Shown piece by piece: positions 59,301-62,800 of a stretch of 64,000 nt of DNA. The translations under genes and the position numbers were made by a program. Each line of letters opens with the position of its first letter. Position 1 is the first letter of the stretch. The notes beneath the pieces were generated by a model. It did not search any database. It worked only from the letters and a program-made list of their open reading frames with translations, and was not told where the DNA came from. The stretch is from Mesocentrotus franciscanus (lineage: Eukaryota > Echinodermata > Echinoidea > Camarodonta > Strongylocentrotidae): the NCBI GenBank assembly GCA_037976565.1, contig CP137672.1:25245140-25309139 (forward strand). The letters run 5' to 3'.

Positions 59301-59863
59301 TAAGACAGAAGATAAGATCTGTGGAAGTACATGTACTACTGCTGTAAAATCAGCACGCATGAATGTTCAAAAATTTCATGAGTAGTTTAGATTCAGTTTC
59401 ATGTCGTCGCCAAGAAATCATTGAATCACAACTGATGCAACAATTAAGTTTTTGAATTTGCAAAAATTTCTTTCCATGAAAGTTGCTCTCATTTATAAGT
59501 TGTGAAAGTGTTTTTTTATTATTTTTGTATAGTGCATTCACCCCTTGCTGCTTTGTAATGTATATATCAAGTTCAGTTAGAGTCAATGAGGCAATGGACC
59601 TTCCCCTTACTGATTTTAATCGAATCTCTGAACAACCAGCTTTAATTAAAATCACTCAGGTAGAAAAAAAAATTACTAACAACCATCTAAACTCACGATT
59701 GTTTTGTACATTGATGATTTTAGGGACCTTTTGTGATCGTCAAGTTTTGGTTTAGAGTTTATCACAGTGTATTTAATCCTGTTTCCTTCCTATTTCCTGC
59801 CGCCATTTTTCATTCAGGGTCGGGATTCATACGTCAACATAAGCTCGGTCCTGTTGAAAGGCA
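890..59863 (+). CDS. BCR: BCR/ABR-family RhoGEF-RhoGAP (14 exons, 3' incomplete)
   Basis: Joined exons: 890-1750, 22326-22498, 24388-24507, 30917-31102, 35595-35745, 40037-40089, 48560-48685, 51294-51409, 51804-51895, 53527-53624, 53982-54041, 57773-57835, 58348-58485, 59818-59863. All junctions are GT-AG and every phase fits. The product (about 762 residues here) shows the BCR order: N-terminal oligomerisation coiled coil (about 1-90), Ser/acidic linker with YENV at 177, DH domain (about 358-560), and PH domain (about 565-735) split by a charged coiled coil. Landmarks shared with human BCR/ABR include GILESE, DLLKHTP, WYIPLTEL and SSDYER. Known family role: the DH-PH unit activates Rho GTPases; the C-terminal C2 and RhoGAP domains, expected beyond the window, inactivate Rac. 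It acts at the cell cortex and actin cytoskeleton. Vertebrates have two paralogues (BCR, ABR); an invertebrate is expected to have one. Exon 1 carries three indels. Confidence 0.93.
2225..2335. repeat. (GA)n microsatellite
   Basis: Runs of GAGA with interspersed ACAGACAG units on the + strand. The minus-strand open frame over it (1893-2330) is a Leu/Ser low-complexity artefact. Confidence 0.9.
3321..3460. mobile_element. MITE with terminal inverted repeats (140 bp)
   Basis: The left end reads AACCCGTTTCACAAAGC. The right end is its imperfect inverse, GTTTTGTGAAATGGGGCCC. A second matched block lies inside both ends (ATGACAAAT on the left, ATTTGTCA on the right). The direct repeat AGG flanks both sides (3318-3320 and 3461-3463). 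No coding capacity, so a non-autonomous DNA element. Superfamily not assigned. Confidence 0.7.
3633..4034 (+). mobile_element. TTAA-flanked MITE, copy 1 (about 400 bp)
   Basis: Begins TTAAAGATATAAAGACCAG and ends with the inverse, CTGGTCTTTACCTTTAA, so TIRs are followed by TTAA at both ends, as in piggyBac-type target duplication. A near-identical inverted copy lies at 24785-25175 and a related chimeric copy at 10574-10964. The interior contains an ATCGATCAGAAAAGGTTGATC segment typical of all three. The open frame 3818-4087 is not conserved as protein and is ignored. Confidence 0.85.
5930..6155. repeat. (GA)n-rich microsatellite block
   Basis: Several GAGA runs separated by short AT-rich spacers. 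The overlapping minus-strand frame is low-complexity Ser/Leu and not a gene. Confidence 0.85.
10096..10440 (-). mobile_element. tRNA-derived SINE with LINE-like tail, family 1
   Basis: Read on the minus strand, a pol III B-box (GGTTCAAATCC, opposite 10400-10410) lies near the head, followed by a body with the conserved ACCTTGGTGGAGAGTGG block (on the plus strand). The tail is GCACTATATAAAAGC then (TTA)n at 10096-10112. The body matches partial copies at 31290-31445 and in part 20655-20895. A SINE, not a functional tRNA: no acceptor stem or anticodon arm folds. Confidence 0.75.
10574..10964 (+). mobile_element. TTAA-flanked MITE, chimeric copy
   Basis: TTAA at 10574-10577 and 10961-10964 bounds TIRs reading AGTTGAGTTCTGG on the left and CCAGAACTCAACCT on the right. 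The left 200 bp is closely similar to the elements at 3633 and 24785, but the right half is unrelated and the TIR differs from theirs (GACCAGTTCTGG) in the same way at both ends. Confidence 0.75.
11034..11108 (+). repeat. GCCAGAAGGGC hairpin element, copy A
   Basis: Left arm GAGAGCCAGAAGGATGTTAA and right arm GTTAATGCCCTCCTGACTCTC are inverted repeats around a loop with CTCTGTGTAA. First of eleven copies in this window; the family is non-coding and foldback. Confidence 0.8.
13719..13787 (+). repeat. GCCAGAAGGGC hairpin element, copy B
   Basis: CTGTTGAGAGCCAGAAGGGC on the left, TTAATGTCC...TCTCAAC on the right. The loop starts CTCTGTGTAAATG. The right arm has diverged. Confidence 0.75.
16159..16474. 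mobile_element. piggyBac-like MITE (TTAA target, 316 bp)
   Basis: TTAACTCTTTGCCCGC at the left and GCGGGCAAAGAGTTAA at the right are exact inverse TIRs ending in TTAA. The interior is visibly richer in CG (GCTAGCGG, CGCGTGCTTCGC) than the surrounding intron, which suggests a fairly recent insertion. It has no coding capacity. TTAA target duplication is the known signature of piggyBac transposases. Confidence 0.85.
17400..17800 (+). repeat. Degenerate tandem repeat, three units of about 120-155 bp
   Basis: AGGTGTGGCTAGTATC recurs at about 17461, 17581 and 17735, each time preceded by a C-rich CCCCTACCCCCTCC-like block and followed by TTAACATGGT-like sequence. The overlapping short open frames change between units, so it is not coding. 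Confidence 0.75.
18595..18790 (+). CDS. BCR: Alternative first exon of the BCR/ABR gene (short acidic N-terminus)
   Basis: ATG at 18595 follows an in-frame TGA at 18574, and the frame stays open to a strong donor, AATG|GTAGGT, at 18791. It leaves one extra base, exactly the phase needed to join exon 2 at 22326; the canonical exon 1 donor is the same GTAGGT. The 65 residues begin MVDNDVNFPH, continue with a Glu/Gln-rich run encoded by GAG/CAG triplets, then VDYVWSTYWEKEEEWYLKI. Spliced to exon 2 it would give a protein with DH-PH but no oligomerisation coiled coil or YENV site. Human ABR likewise has a short acidic first exon. There is no transcript evidence here, and the triplet repeat could inflate the open frame. 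Confidence 0.55.
18920..19028 (-). mobile_element. tRNA-derived SINE fragment, family 2
   Basis: Reverse complement reads CATGGCTCAGTGGTAGAGCA, an A-box region nearly identical to the SINE at 40220-40406, then GTAACCAGGAGGTCCCAGATTC, a decayed B-box. Confidence 0.7.
19541..19605 (-). repeat. GCCAGAAGGGC hairpin element, copy C (reversed)
   Basis: GGAGCCAGAAGGGCATTAAC left and GTTAATGCC...CAGAACAGA right. The loop CTCATAATATATG matches the reverse form of the family, so this copy is probably in the opposite orientation. Confidence 0.7.
20568..20640 (+). repeat. GCCAGAAGGGC hairpin element, copy D
   Basis: TTTAGAGCCAGAAGGGCATT left; CATTCTGGCTCCAAGCAGA right; loop CTCTGTGTTATATTATG. Confidence 0.8.
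20655..20895 (+). mobile_element. tRNA-derived SINE, family 1, near full length
   Basis: A-box TGGTCTAGTGG at 20666-20676 and B-box GGTTCGAGTCC at 20699-20709 are good pol III promoter elements. A non-tRNA body follows, with the AAATGGGTACCTGGCAGG block, and the tail is GAGCACTATACAAGAACCC then (ATT)n. The tail resembles the end of the LINE remnant at 61120-61390. Confidence 0.85.
21213..21731 (+). other. Orphan open reading frame, 172 codons
   Basis: Longest uninterrupted frame outside the gene exons. It starts MPLPLPIAKL and contains hydrophobic stretches (WVVFLWILEELFF), but no domain I recognise, and it has neither a usable splice context nor a codon pattern like the exons. At this base composition a frame of this size is possible by chance in 64 kb. 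Listed so it can be checked, not as a gene. Confidence 0.12.
22326..22498 (+). CDS. BCR: BCR exon 2: acidic linker
   Basis: Acceptor CTACAG|GAGC at 22325. The first two bases complete a Gly codon begun in exon 1. It encodes ALSSADSASLDIESV... with clustered Asp/Glu, then DDGQHPSLDSPHAATTPSR. It ends AGG|GTAGGT in phase 0. No fold is expected; human BCR has a comparable low-complexity linker between its N-terminal region and the DH domain. The same acceptor accepts the alternative first exon. Confidence 0.88.
22565..22905. repeat. Degenerate interstitial telomere-like array
   Basis: Repeats of CCTAACCCTAA mixed with CCTAGCTGTAACCCTAAA units, the complement of the animal telomere repeat TTAGGG in degenerate form. 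It begins about 67 bp after exon 2. A higher-order unit of roughly 50-60 bp ending in TAGCTGTAACC is visible. The Val/Arg-rich open frame on the minus strand is an artefact of this repeat. A smaller block of the same kind lies at 38868-38935. Confidence 0.85.
23990..24095. repeat. (GA)n microsatellite
   Basis: Interrupted GAGA runs including ACAGACAG-type units. Confidence 0.85.
24388..24507 (+). CDS. BCR: BCR exon 3: start of the DH (RhoGEF) domain
   Basis: Acceptor GTTACAG at 24387, donor AAAAG|GTAAGC, phase 0 on both sides, 40 codons. It encodes VEKLSIRRLLLVGILESEQKY followed by IKSLEILQK, matching the first DH helix (CR1) of BCR/ABR (human LSGILASEETYLSHLEALL). The Glu in ILESE is the conserved GTPase-contacting position of this helix. 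Confidence 0.95.
24565..24639 (+). repeat. GCCAGAAGGGC hairpin element, copy E
   Basis: ATCTGTTTAGAGCCAGAAGG left; CTGCTGGCTCCAAACAGA right; loop includes TTCTGCATTGAAG. The TCTGTTT...AAACAGA outer arms show the full element ends. Confidence 0.8.
24785..25175 (-). mobile_element. TTAA-flanked MITE, copy 2 (inverted)
   Basis: TTAAAGGTAAAGACCAGTT at the left end and AACTGGTCTTTATCTTTAA at the right. The interior is the reverse complement of 3633-4034 with few differences. Minus-strand open frames across it are shadows. Confidence 0.85.
25394..25453 (-). repeat. GCCAGAAGGGC hairpin element, copy F (reversed)
   Basis: CTGTTCAGTGGCAGAGGGGC left; TGTCCTCATCGCTCTTAACAG right. The short loop ACACAGAGTTAA is the reverse complement of the family loop TTAACTCTGTGT, so it is in the opposite orientation. 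Confidence 0.7.
26318..26726. mobile_element. hAT-like MITE (409 bp)
   Basis: Ends CAGAGATGCCAACC and GGTTGGCATCTCTG are exact inverse TIRs, and the 7-bp direct repeat GGTCTTG flanks it on both sides (26311-26317 and 26727-26733). CAGAG-type ends with a 7-8 bp target duplication are typical of hAT transposons. There is no transposase, and a poly-T run lies near the middle. Confidence 0.85.
28225..28420 (-). repeat. Dispersed G/C-rich repeat with GGATCCAGGGGG end
   Basis: The minus strand reads GGTGGATCCAGGGGGCACAG, then C/G tracts. The GGCGGATCCA start is shared with 42225-42370 on the plus strand. Probably an unclassified transposon remnant. Confidence 0.45.
29657..30089. mobile_element. 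Harbinger-like foldback MITE (433 bp)
   Basis: TIRs GGGTACGTTTATGCTCAA (left) and TTGAGCATAAACACAACC (right), flanked by TAA on both sides (29654-29656, 30090-30092), as for PIF/Harbinger elements. Inside are three further inverted repeats: a perfect 35-bp-arm palindrome (29757-29827), CAGTGCA/TGCACTG directly after it, and ATCGCCGATCGTAAAC paired with GTTTACGATCGGCGAT (about 29923-29979). Confidence 0.8.
30386..30541. mobile_element. Small MITE (156 bp)
   Basis: GCCCCTGTCTTATTAAGA left and TCTTTATAAGACAGGGA right, with a second matched block (ATTGATTCAAAT / CTGAATCAAT). CCTG flanks both sides (30382-30385, 30542-30545). Part of one arm recurs at about 50280-50310. Confidence 0.75.
30917..31102 (+). 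CDS. BCR: BCR exon 4: DH domain, second part
   Basis: Acceptor CTCACAG at 30916, donor CTG|GTAAGT, phase 0 at both ends, 62 codons. Encoded VMKTFKGSIRTSTPVMT, YDTMFFRIPELFNVHRQF and DWTPEQMQGDSFKLL align along their length with human BCR ([25 protein letters not shown]). This is DH helices 2-4. Confidence 0.96.
31290..31445 (-). mobile_element. SINE fragment, family 1
   Basis: The block GGTACCCATTTTTCACTCC to TGTCTTGACAAAGGACAG matches the body of 10096-10440 (GGTACCCATTTAACACC to TGTCTTGCCAAGGGACG). Pol III boxes are decayed. Confidence 0.6.
31965..32490. repeat. Duplicated unit plus (GA)n block
   Basis: TCGCAATGTGTTATTGAACC to ATGATAGTGAGAGAGAG occurs twice (about 31968 and 32107, period about 139 bp), each copy running into GA repeats that continue to 32490. 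Confidence 0.8.
32940..33570 (+). repeat. CT-rich minisatellite, four degenerate units
   Basis: Each unit has a GAGTTGGTGATGAGGATGATG-like start (cut to short pieces in some units), a GTCAGTCTATGTTCTTTGTT-like middle, then (CT)n. Units begin near 32955, 33127, 33246 and 33380. Low-complexity Ser/Leu and Arg/Glu frames on both strands are artefacts. Confidence 0.75.
35595..35745 (+). CDS. BCR: BCR exon 5: DH domain, third part
   Basis: Acceptor CCTCACAG at 35594, donor GAGG|GTAGGT, entering in phase 0 and leaving one base. Encodes ASHFDIHEEYIANYKRAM, LQAENELFRNIAQQALKL and ends GEMYTLE. Matches human BCR ASQLGVYRAFVDNYGVAM and QANAQFAEISENL, the DH core helices. Its 3' end and donor have been copied into the following intron (see 35727-36315). 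Confidence 0.95.
35727..36315 (+). repeat. Purine-rich repeat carrying copies of the exon 5 end and donor
   Basis: The exon 5 end and donor region (GATGTATACCCTTGAGGGT at 35729) recurs as GATGTATACCAAAGAGTG (about 35887), ACTTATACCCTAGTGGGT (about 36189) and ATATACAAATATAGTT...GAGGGTAGGT (about 36246). Two units share AAATCAGGCC. GA-rich spacers lie between. Confidence 0.65.
37304..38279. mobile_element. Double foldback element of nested TGTTTATC palindromes (976 bp)
   Basis: The element begins TATGGCGCGCCGTTTGACC and ends GGTCAAACGGCGCGCCATA, flanked on both sides by AGAGGT (37298-37303, 38280-38285). It consists of two tandem units (37304-37796, about 37800-38279), each a palindrome over its whole length. 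Inside, the 17-bp near-palindrome GATAAACANTGTTTATC recurs, alternating with hairpins based on GAGAGAAACT and AGTTTCTCTC. About 30 TGTTTATC sites are counted by eye. There is no coding. Ends and direct repeats indicate a transposed foldback element; the superfamily is not identified. Confidence 0.85.
38868..38935. repeat. Short CCCTAA-like block
   Basis: AAATCTAACCCTAAACCTAA and ACAACCCTAACCC, the same degenerate telomere-like motif as 22565-22905. Confidence 0.6.
40037..40089 (+). CDS. BCR: BCR exon 6: DH domain, fourth part
   Basis: Small exon of 53 bp. Acceptor TTTACAG at 40036; the first two bases complete an Ala codon. Encodes AMLYSPLQGITKLTMILN, matching human LETLLYKPVDRVTRSTLVL, the conserved DH helix that binds the GTPase. 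Donor AAC|GTAAGT, phase 0. Confidence 0.95.
40220..40406 (-). mobile_element. tRNA-derived SINE, family 2
   Basis: The minus strand starts GGAGGCGCGATGGCTCAGTG, with A-box TGGCTCAGTGG (opposite 40385-40395) and B-box GGTTCGAAACC (opposite 40342-40352). The body ends near GCTTGTAAGCAACCAGGAG on the plus strand. The head could be mistaken for a tRNA gene, but no acceptor stem closes. Confidence 0.85.
41050..41640. repeat. CT-rich tract with a roughly 105-bp tandem repeat
   Basis: CATCATCTTTATACCCCCTC recurs near 41440 and 41548, each followed by TCTCTAATAAAGCACTCCT. A diverged third unit lies near 41335 (CATCATCTTTATACCACCTC). Flanked by (CT)n. Confidence 0.75.
42225..42370 (+). repeat. Dispersed GGCGGATCCA repeat with G tract
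   Basis: AGTGGCGGATCCAAGAATC, a G run, then GCCCCCCTCCC. Same family as 28225-28420 (opposite strand). Confidence 0.45.
42375..42456. mobile_element. Possible short TTAA-bounded element
   Basis: TTAACCCAATGACG at the left, CAATGGGTTAA at the right. TTAACCC ends resemble piggyBac termini, but only about 11 bp are paired. Confidence 0.4.
43108..43182 (+). repeat. GCCAGAAGGGC hairpin element, copy G
   Basis: TCTGATCAGAGTTAGAAGG left; CAGCCTTTTTGCTTCAAACAGA right; loop CTCTGTGTTAAAGTATATG. Both arms are diverged. Confidence 0.7.
44930..45340 (+). repeat. Diverged tandem repeat interrupted by a hairpin element
   Basis: Units carry a TCAGAGGTGC-like block, GATGCAG, CATCGATCTC, and TATGTTCCTCATCCTCTTAATG. 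They begin near 44950, 45015 and 45240. Hairpin copy H sits inside, between the second and third unit. Confidence 0.65.
45157..45228 (+). repeat. GCCAGAAGGGC hairpin element, copy H (best arms)
   Basis: GAAGCCAGAAGGGCATTAAC left; GTTAACGCCCTTCTGGCTC right, nearly perfect arms; loop GCTGTGTTAAAATACTGTG. Confidence 0.85.
45399..45876 (+). repeat. Tandem repeat, three units of 177 bp
   Basis: Units start ACCATT(G/A)(A/G)AGGAGGTCAT at 45399, 45576 and 45753 (third incomplete). Shared core GCACATGCAGAATTGAGCAT and CCAAATTAATCTGTAGGCG. Copies 1 and 2 are nearly identical in the core; copy 3 has diverged. Confidence 0.92.
47423..47838. mobile_element. TIR MITE, Harbinger/mariner-like (416 bp)
   Basis: Ends GGGATGCGTTCAAGC and TTGAACGCACCC, with CTAGAATCAC-type blocks inside both ends, and TA directly outside each end. 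The interior has several complementary GATTTTTCG / CGAAAAATCG segments. No coding capacity. Confidence 0.75.
48136..48216 (+). repeat. GCCAGAAGGGC hairpin element, copy I
   Basis: TCTGTTGAGTGCCAGAAGGG left; GAGTTAATGACCTTCTAGC right; loop TTCATGTTTAAGGATACATG. Confidence 0.75.
48560..48685 (+). CDS. BCR: BCR exon 7: end of the DH domain
   Basis: Acceptor TTTGTAG at 48559, donor AAACAG|GTACGA, phase 0 at both ends, 42 codons. It begins DLLKHTPEHHEDHSIL, almost as in human BCR (DLLKHTPASHPDHPLL), followed by the last DH helix VLEKTKKFFKQVDEATREI. A partial duplicate lies in the next intron at 48750-48853. Confidence 0.97.
48750..48853 (+). pseudogene. Duplicated 3' part of BCR exon 7, non-functional
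   Basis: Starts GAGCATCATGAAGATCACAG like 48581 and runs to ACAGCACAAAA-equivalent sequence with seven substitutions: four silent and three replacing (K to R, Q to R, H to P). The frame stays open, but the DLLKHTP codons and acceptor are absent, and the GTACGA donor has been lost by a short deletion. The duplication unit is about 169 bp and includes the CAAAC-rich start of the intron. Confidence 0.9.
49229..49304 (+). repeat. GCCAGAAGGGC hairpin element, copy J
   Basis: TTGAGGCAGAAGGGCATTGA left; TAGTGTCCTTCTGGCTTTC right; loop TCTATGTTACATG. Confidence 0.75.
50453..50528 (+). repeat. GCCAGAAGGGC hairpin element, copy K (both arms changed)
   Basis: ATCTGTTTTAGAGCTAGAAG left; TTCTGGCACCAAACAGAT right. 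The arms carry AGAAGGGTGT and ACACCCTTCT where other copies have AGAAGGGCAT and ATGCCCTTCT, so both sides changed together. Confidence 0.8.
51028..51092 (-). mobile_element. tRNA-derived SINE fragment, family 2
   Basis: Reverse complement GGAGGCGCGATGGCTCAGTG is identical to the head of 40220-40406; the B-box is decayed. Confidence 0.75.
51294..51409 (+). CDS. BCR: BCR exon 8: start of the PH domain
   Basis: Acceptor TTTCAG at 51293, entering in phase 0. Encodes KRELIRQGYLVEWTEGGRKL, then RRVLLWSDLIICASKKNT, matching human [32 protein letters not shown]: the first three PH strands. Donor CCAG|GTATCT leaves two bases. Confidence 0.96.
51410..51803 (+). other. Intron 8 (394 bp)
   Basis: AT-rich. 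No repeat or coding seen; a polypyrimidine stretch precedes the exon 9 acceptor. Confidence 0.8.
51804..51895 (+). CDS. BCR: BCR exon 9: PH domain, second part
   Basis: Acceptor TTTTTCAG at 51803; the first base completes AGT (Ser). Encodes SGMFQRDRGQYDFQWYIPLT then ELSLTPNDRCE. Human BCR has QQYDCKWYIPLTDLSF here. Donor CGAAG|GTTTGT leaves one base; the donor is weak but the phase fits. Confidence 0.95.
51896..53526 (+). other. Intron 9
   Basis: Holds a LINE 3' end (51973-52262), AT-rich DNA, a tRNA-like or SINE-like remnant near 53210-53265, and a TTTCGTCCAATGACC repeat segment (53330-53470). A minus-strand frame at 52773-53063 (96 codons) has ordinary-looking composition but no recognised domain. 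Confidence 0.7.
51973..52262 (+). mobile_element. Non-LTR retrotransposon (LINE) 3' end fragment
   Basis: An open frame ending at TAA about 52156 encodes HQARSNIDNF, then HSIPEWNSLSANVV, the characteristic C-terminal end of LINE reverse-transcriptase ORFs (IPEWNSLP type). The 3' UTR ends in (GAA)n at 52240-52255. 5'-truncated, as is usual for LINE insertions. Confidence 0.85.
53527..53624 (+). CDS. BCR: BCR exon 10: coiled-coil insert in the PH domain, part 1
   Basis: Acceptor GCTATAG at 53526; two bases complete Ala. Encodes AEPEVVAKSDAELRQMKKDI then SELQEKIKRDKQA, with heptad-like Leu/Met/Ile spacing. Human BCR has the same feature between PH strands (DEELDALKIKISQIKNDI). Donor GCA|GTAAGT, phase 0. 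Confidence 0.95.
53625..53981 (+). other. Intron 10 (357 bp)
   Basis: Holds (GGGA)n at 53697-53722, a C run and a long A run at 53750-53763. The GGGA repeat could form a G-quadruplex on the coding strand. Confidence 0.8.
53982..54041 (+). CDS. BCR: BCR exon 11: coiled-coil insert, part 2
   Basis: 20 codons, phase 0 at both ends: KQSNVIKKSIEQKRKQTAEL. Human BCR has a corresponding GSKATERLKKKLSEQE segment. Acceptor ATTTCAG, donor TTG|GTAAGA. Confidence 0.93.
55441..55516 (+). mobile_element. SINE body fragment, family 2
   Basis: AGTCTCCTGGTTGC and TTACAAGCTTACACATCCTT match the reverse complement of 40225-40270. Confidence 0.6.
56735..56805 (+). repeat. 32-bp direct duplication
   Basis: CATCAATACTATAAATATAA then CACTAT occurs twice back to back, about 32 bp apart. 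Confidence 0.85.
57530..57600. repeat. (GA)n microsatellite
   Basis: GAGAGAGA runs with GGGA interruptions. Confidence 0.9.
57773..57835 (+). CDS. BCR: BCR exon 12: PH domain, third part
   Basis: 21 codons, phase 0: EVGYVLESPNLPFHLYHHSG K. Human BCR LMSPSMAFRVHSRNGK. A PH strand pair ending in the conserved Gly-Lys. Acceptor TTTGCAG, donor AAAG|GTAAAT. Confidence 0.95.
57836..58347 (+). other. Intron 12 (512 bp)
   Basis: AT-rich unique DNA; a direct repeat GGCGCTATTAGGTGCTATTAG at about 57941 (shown in two abutting halves). Nothing else seen. Confidence 0.75.
58348..58485 (+). CDS. BCR: BCR exon 13: end of the PH domain
   Basis: 46 codons, phase 0 at both ends. TYTILMSSDYERSDWKEAI is almost the human BCR sequence (SYTFLISSDYERAEWRENI); the Trp of DWKEAI is the invariant PH C-terminal-helix tryptophan. 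It ends SKLIPKTRR. Acceptor TATGCAG, donor AAGG|GTAAGA. Confidence 0.97.
58486..59817 (+). other. Intron 13
   Basis: AT-rich. Contains a GTTGGGAAAATTCAAAAATG/GGTTGGGAGAATT near-repeat at about 58888. No coding fits the gene. Confidence 0.75.
59818..59863 (+). CDS. BCR: BCR exon 14: linker after PH, last exon visible
   Basis: Acceptor CATTCAG at 59817; encodes GRDSYVNISSVLLKG plus one base; donor GGCA|GTGAGT. Human BCR has SCVKLQTVHSIPLTINK at the matching place, between PH and C2. Confidence is lower because the exon is short and its sequence is only weakly conserved, but both splice sites and phase fit. Confidence 0.8.
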
Positions 59864-62800
59864 GTGAGTATAAAACTGATTTTTTTTTTTTTTTTTTTAA
59901 ATGAGGTAATTACTTATGCATGTGCTCTAAAGTTTTGCCTGTGGTGTAGTATGGGTACAGACATATAGGGGGCACTGTTGTTGTTTTTTTTTTTTGGGGG
60001 GGGGTTGCACTGGACTTAGTTTGTAATAGATTAATGGCAAGATAACAAGGCTATCAAGTGAATGGAGAGTTTGGGTGAGTTTGCCTTCCTCCTCTCTCCC
60101 TTTCTTTTTCTTGCATCCTCTCTTTCATTCTGTTTATTTATTAATTTTTGCCACAATTGGGGGCATGTGCCCATATTAGTTGATGTGCAATGAAGCCAAT
60201 GTTAAATACTTTAATAAAAATGGAGATATAAACTACAGGTAATATTCTCAAAATTCACTAGTGAATTACTTTTCCTATTTCTTTTCTGTGTGTTTTGGGG
60301 AAGGCAGTGTTCAATACCTTTTCAAGGGGAGGGATGAAAAGGGAGGGATTTAAACTAAACTTCTCAAAATATACCAGTAAGTTAATTTTGTTCATTTTCT
60401 TTCTCTCTTTGTATTATAACAGAGATGTGAATATAATTTAGGATTATTCGAGGGGGGTGGGGGTGTTTAAGATCAAAAGATCGAGGGGGGTATGTTAAGG
60501 GGGAGGGGTGCTTATCCGATCTGCCCCAGGGATGCCACCTGCGTACACCATGATTAACTTCGCACGTAGCATTGCTGATATGAAACCGAAACAAAGTCCA
60601 AGGATGTAATATGCTTGCCTTACAACACCAAGAGCAGTGAATGGCGCCTACACACATGTCTCGTGCTTTATTACATTATCCAGGTCAATACATCCAAGTT
60701 TAAGGGAGCCAATCACCTTAAAAGAAAATTTAAAGTTCATATGTATAAATTAGAAAAAGAACTTCATCTGGCATGGAGTTTGTAGAAAATAGAGAACGAC
60801 ACAAAACTCTACTCATTAATCAGAAGAAGAAAAAAAATCAGGTTCAGTGTGCATGCTTTCATGCAAAGTCAAGTACTCTATGGAAAGGGTGCGTTTGCTT
60901 TCATTTGCACAGTATTTTAATCAATTAATTTCTCTTTAAAGAAATTATATTGGAAGCTGATATGTTGAATATGTTATACTGATATGGAATCCAAAACATT
61001 TTGGGGCAATTAAAAAAAATATATATTATTGGCCCCCTTTAAAAACTGCTATTATTGATTGAAGTGCAGTATTATGTATGTAAGTAGTATTCAGGGTCAA
61101 TATGATTATTTTGGCATTGCTTAGAGATTGTGCTTTCAGTTGTGCACTCCAAAGCTTTGGAATAACCTACTACTAGACATAAGAAAAGCCTTATCTGTTG
61201 CTGTCTCAAAGTTTTGTTGAAGATCCACTTGTTTTCAGGAGCTTTCGAATAGTTTTTTTGTATTGTGTGTCTGTGGAGTAGCACTGTTTGGAGTTTTGTT
61301 TTCACTACAACACAATAGAGTATATTTTTATAGTAGCTGCAGTGCTGCACTATATAAATTGATCTTGTTATCATTATTATTCTTTCATTTATCTCTTATC
61401 TCTTATGTGCATGTTTGTCTTGTGAGTCATTATATCCAGGCCAGTGTACGTCCAAGTAAAAAATAAATCAGTATTGTTTAAAGATTATTATGTAGTATTT
61501 ATTATCAGTATAATTGTACTTTGGCATTATTTTCTCTATCTCCTTCTATTATACACACAGCCTCAACAAGGGTGGATAGATCGTATAATGAACGAATGAA
61601 AACATGCATCATTTGTTTTATACTACGAAACTCCTCAATCCTTGTTATTTGATGTAAAAAGAATTCATTCAAGATTGTTTCATGACAGTATGGCTGACAA
61701 ATAAATCTCAAGTTTAATAGGCTTAATTTAGTGCGCACACAGAGATAAGCGATTTTATTTTATTTTTCAAAGAGGCCACAGGCCGAGGTTTGAAATATAA
61801 AGGCATGTGCAAAATTCTGAATTTGAAGGTGAATATATGTTGTATTTAACAAAGATGCACGCAATATTTGTTGAATAAAATTGAGGTTATTTGTGATCTC
61901 TTGCGGCCTTGCCCCTTTGGTGTCTGGATCTCTCATATTGCATTCAGGCTTCCTTTGTGTCAGATGCACAATGCATACAATGGGGACGGCTAGGGTAGGG
62001 AGGTGCACAGTCTAATTCACTTTTGTACGCGTTATAATACAGTTCCCCAAAAAGGTTGCTAATAATGTTGCACACTCGTGCAAACATGATAAAATGTCGA
62101 GTCTCGATCATGTGACACCTTTTCAGCTAATAGGATACTCGCTAGAAAATACCAAATCAATATCACACAGTTGCATACCTACTACATGATGGTTCTGTAA
62201 AGTGCTGTGTTTGATTTACGTTACCGTCTGGATTTTATTGGGGAGTTGACTGGAAAATATATTCATAAAGCCTTGTTTGATGACTTTGTTGTCGAGATAT
62301 AGTGCATTTATGAGGGAATGACGATTATCTACATAATTGTTGAGTCACAGCTTAGGAATGGAAGTGATTTCATTACCATTTTATGTTCTTAATTCTATGA
62401 CATATTTTTAATGTATGGTGTACAAGGTTATTAAACTGGAGGAATTATGAGTAACACCCAGTTTTCTTTGAAATAAGTGTACATTATTTCCTTTATATTT
62501 AATGTTATAAACATTACAGATTAAGTCAATAATCAGCTATAAATTTTTCAGGAAAATGTCGTCATTAACTGAAGCTGACAACTCACTCGTAATTGTAGTA
62601 ATTTCCTGCAGGTGCCATACAAAACAAAAAGGGTCATTACTAATTACCAGTATGCTCACTAATTTATGCCAAATTTGTTGCCATATTTGCACATATACCT
62701 GTGAATGACCTCAAATGCAATATAGAGGATTCTGGATGATCTGTCTATCCTATTGTACCAGTGTAGATTTTGTGAAATGATGCAGGTCATTGTATGGATT

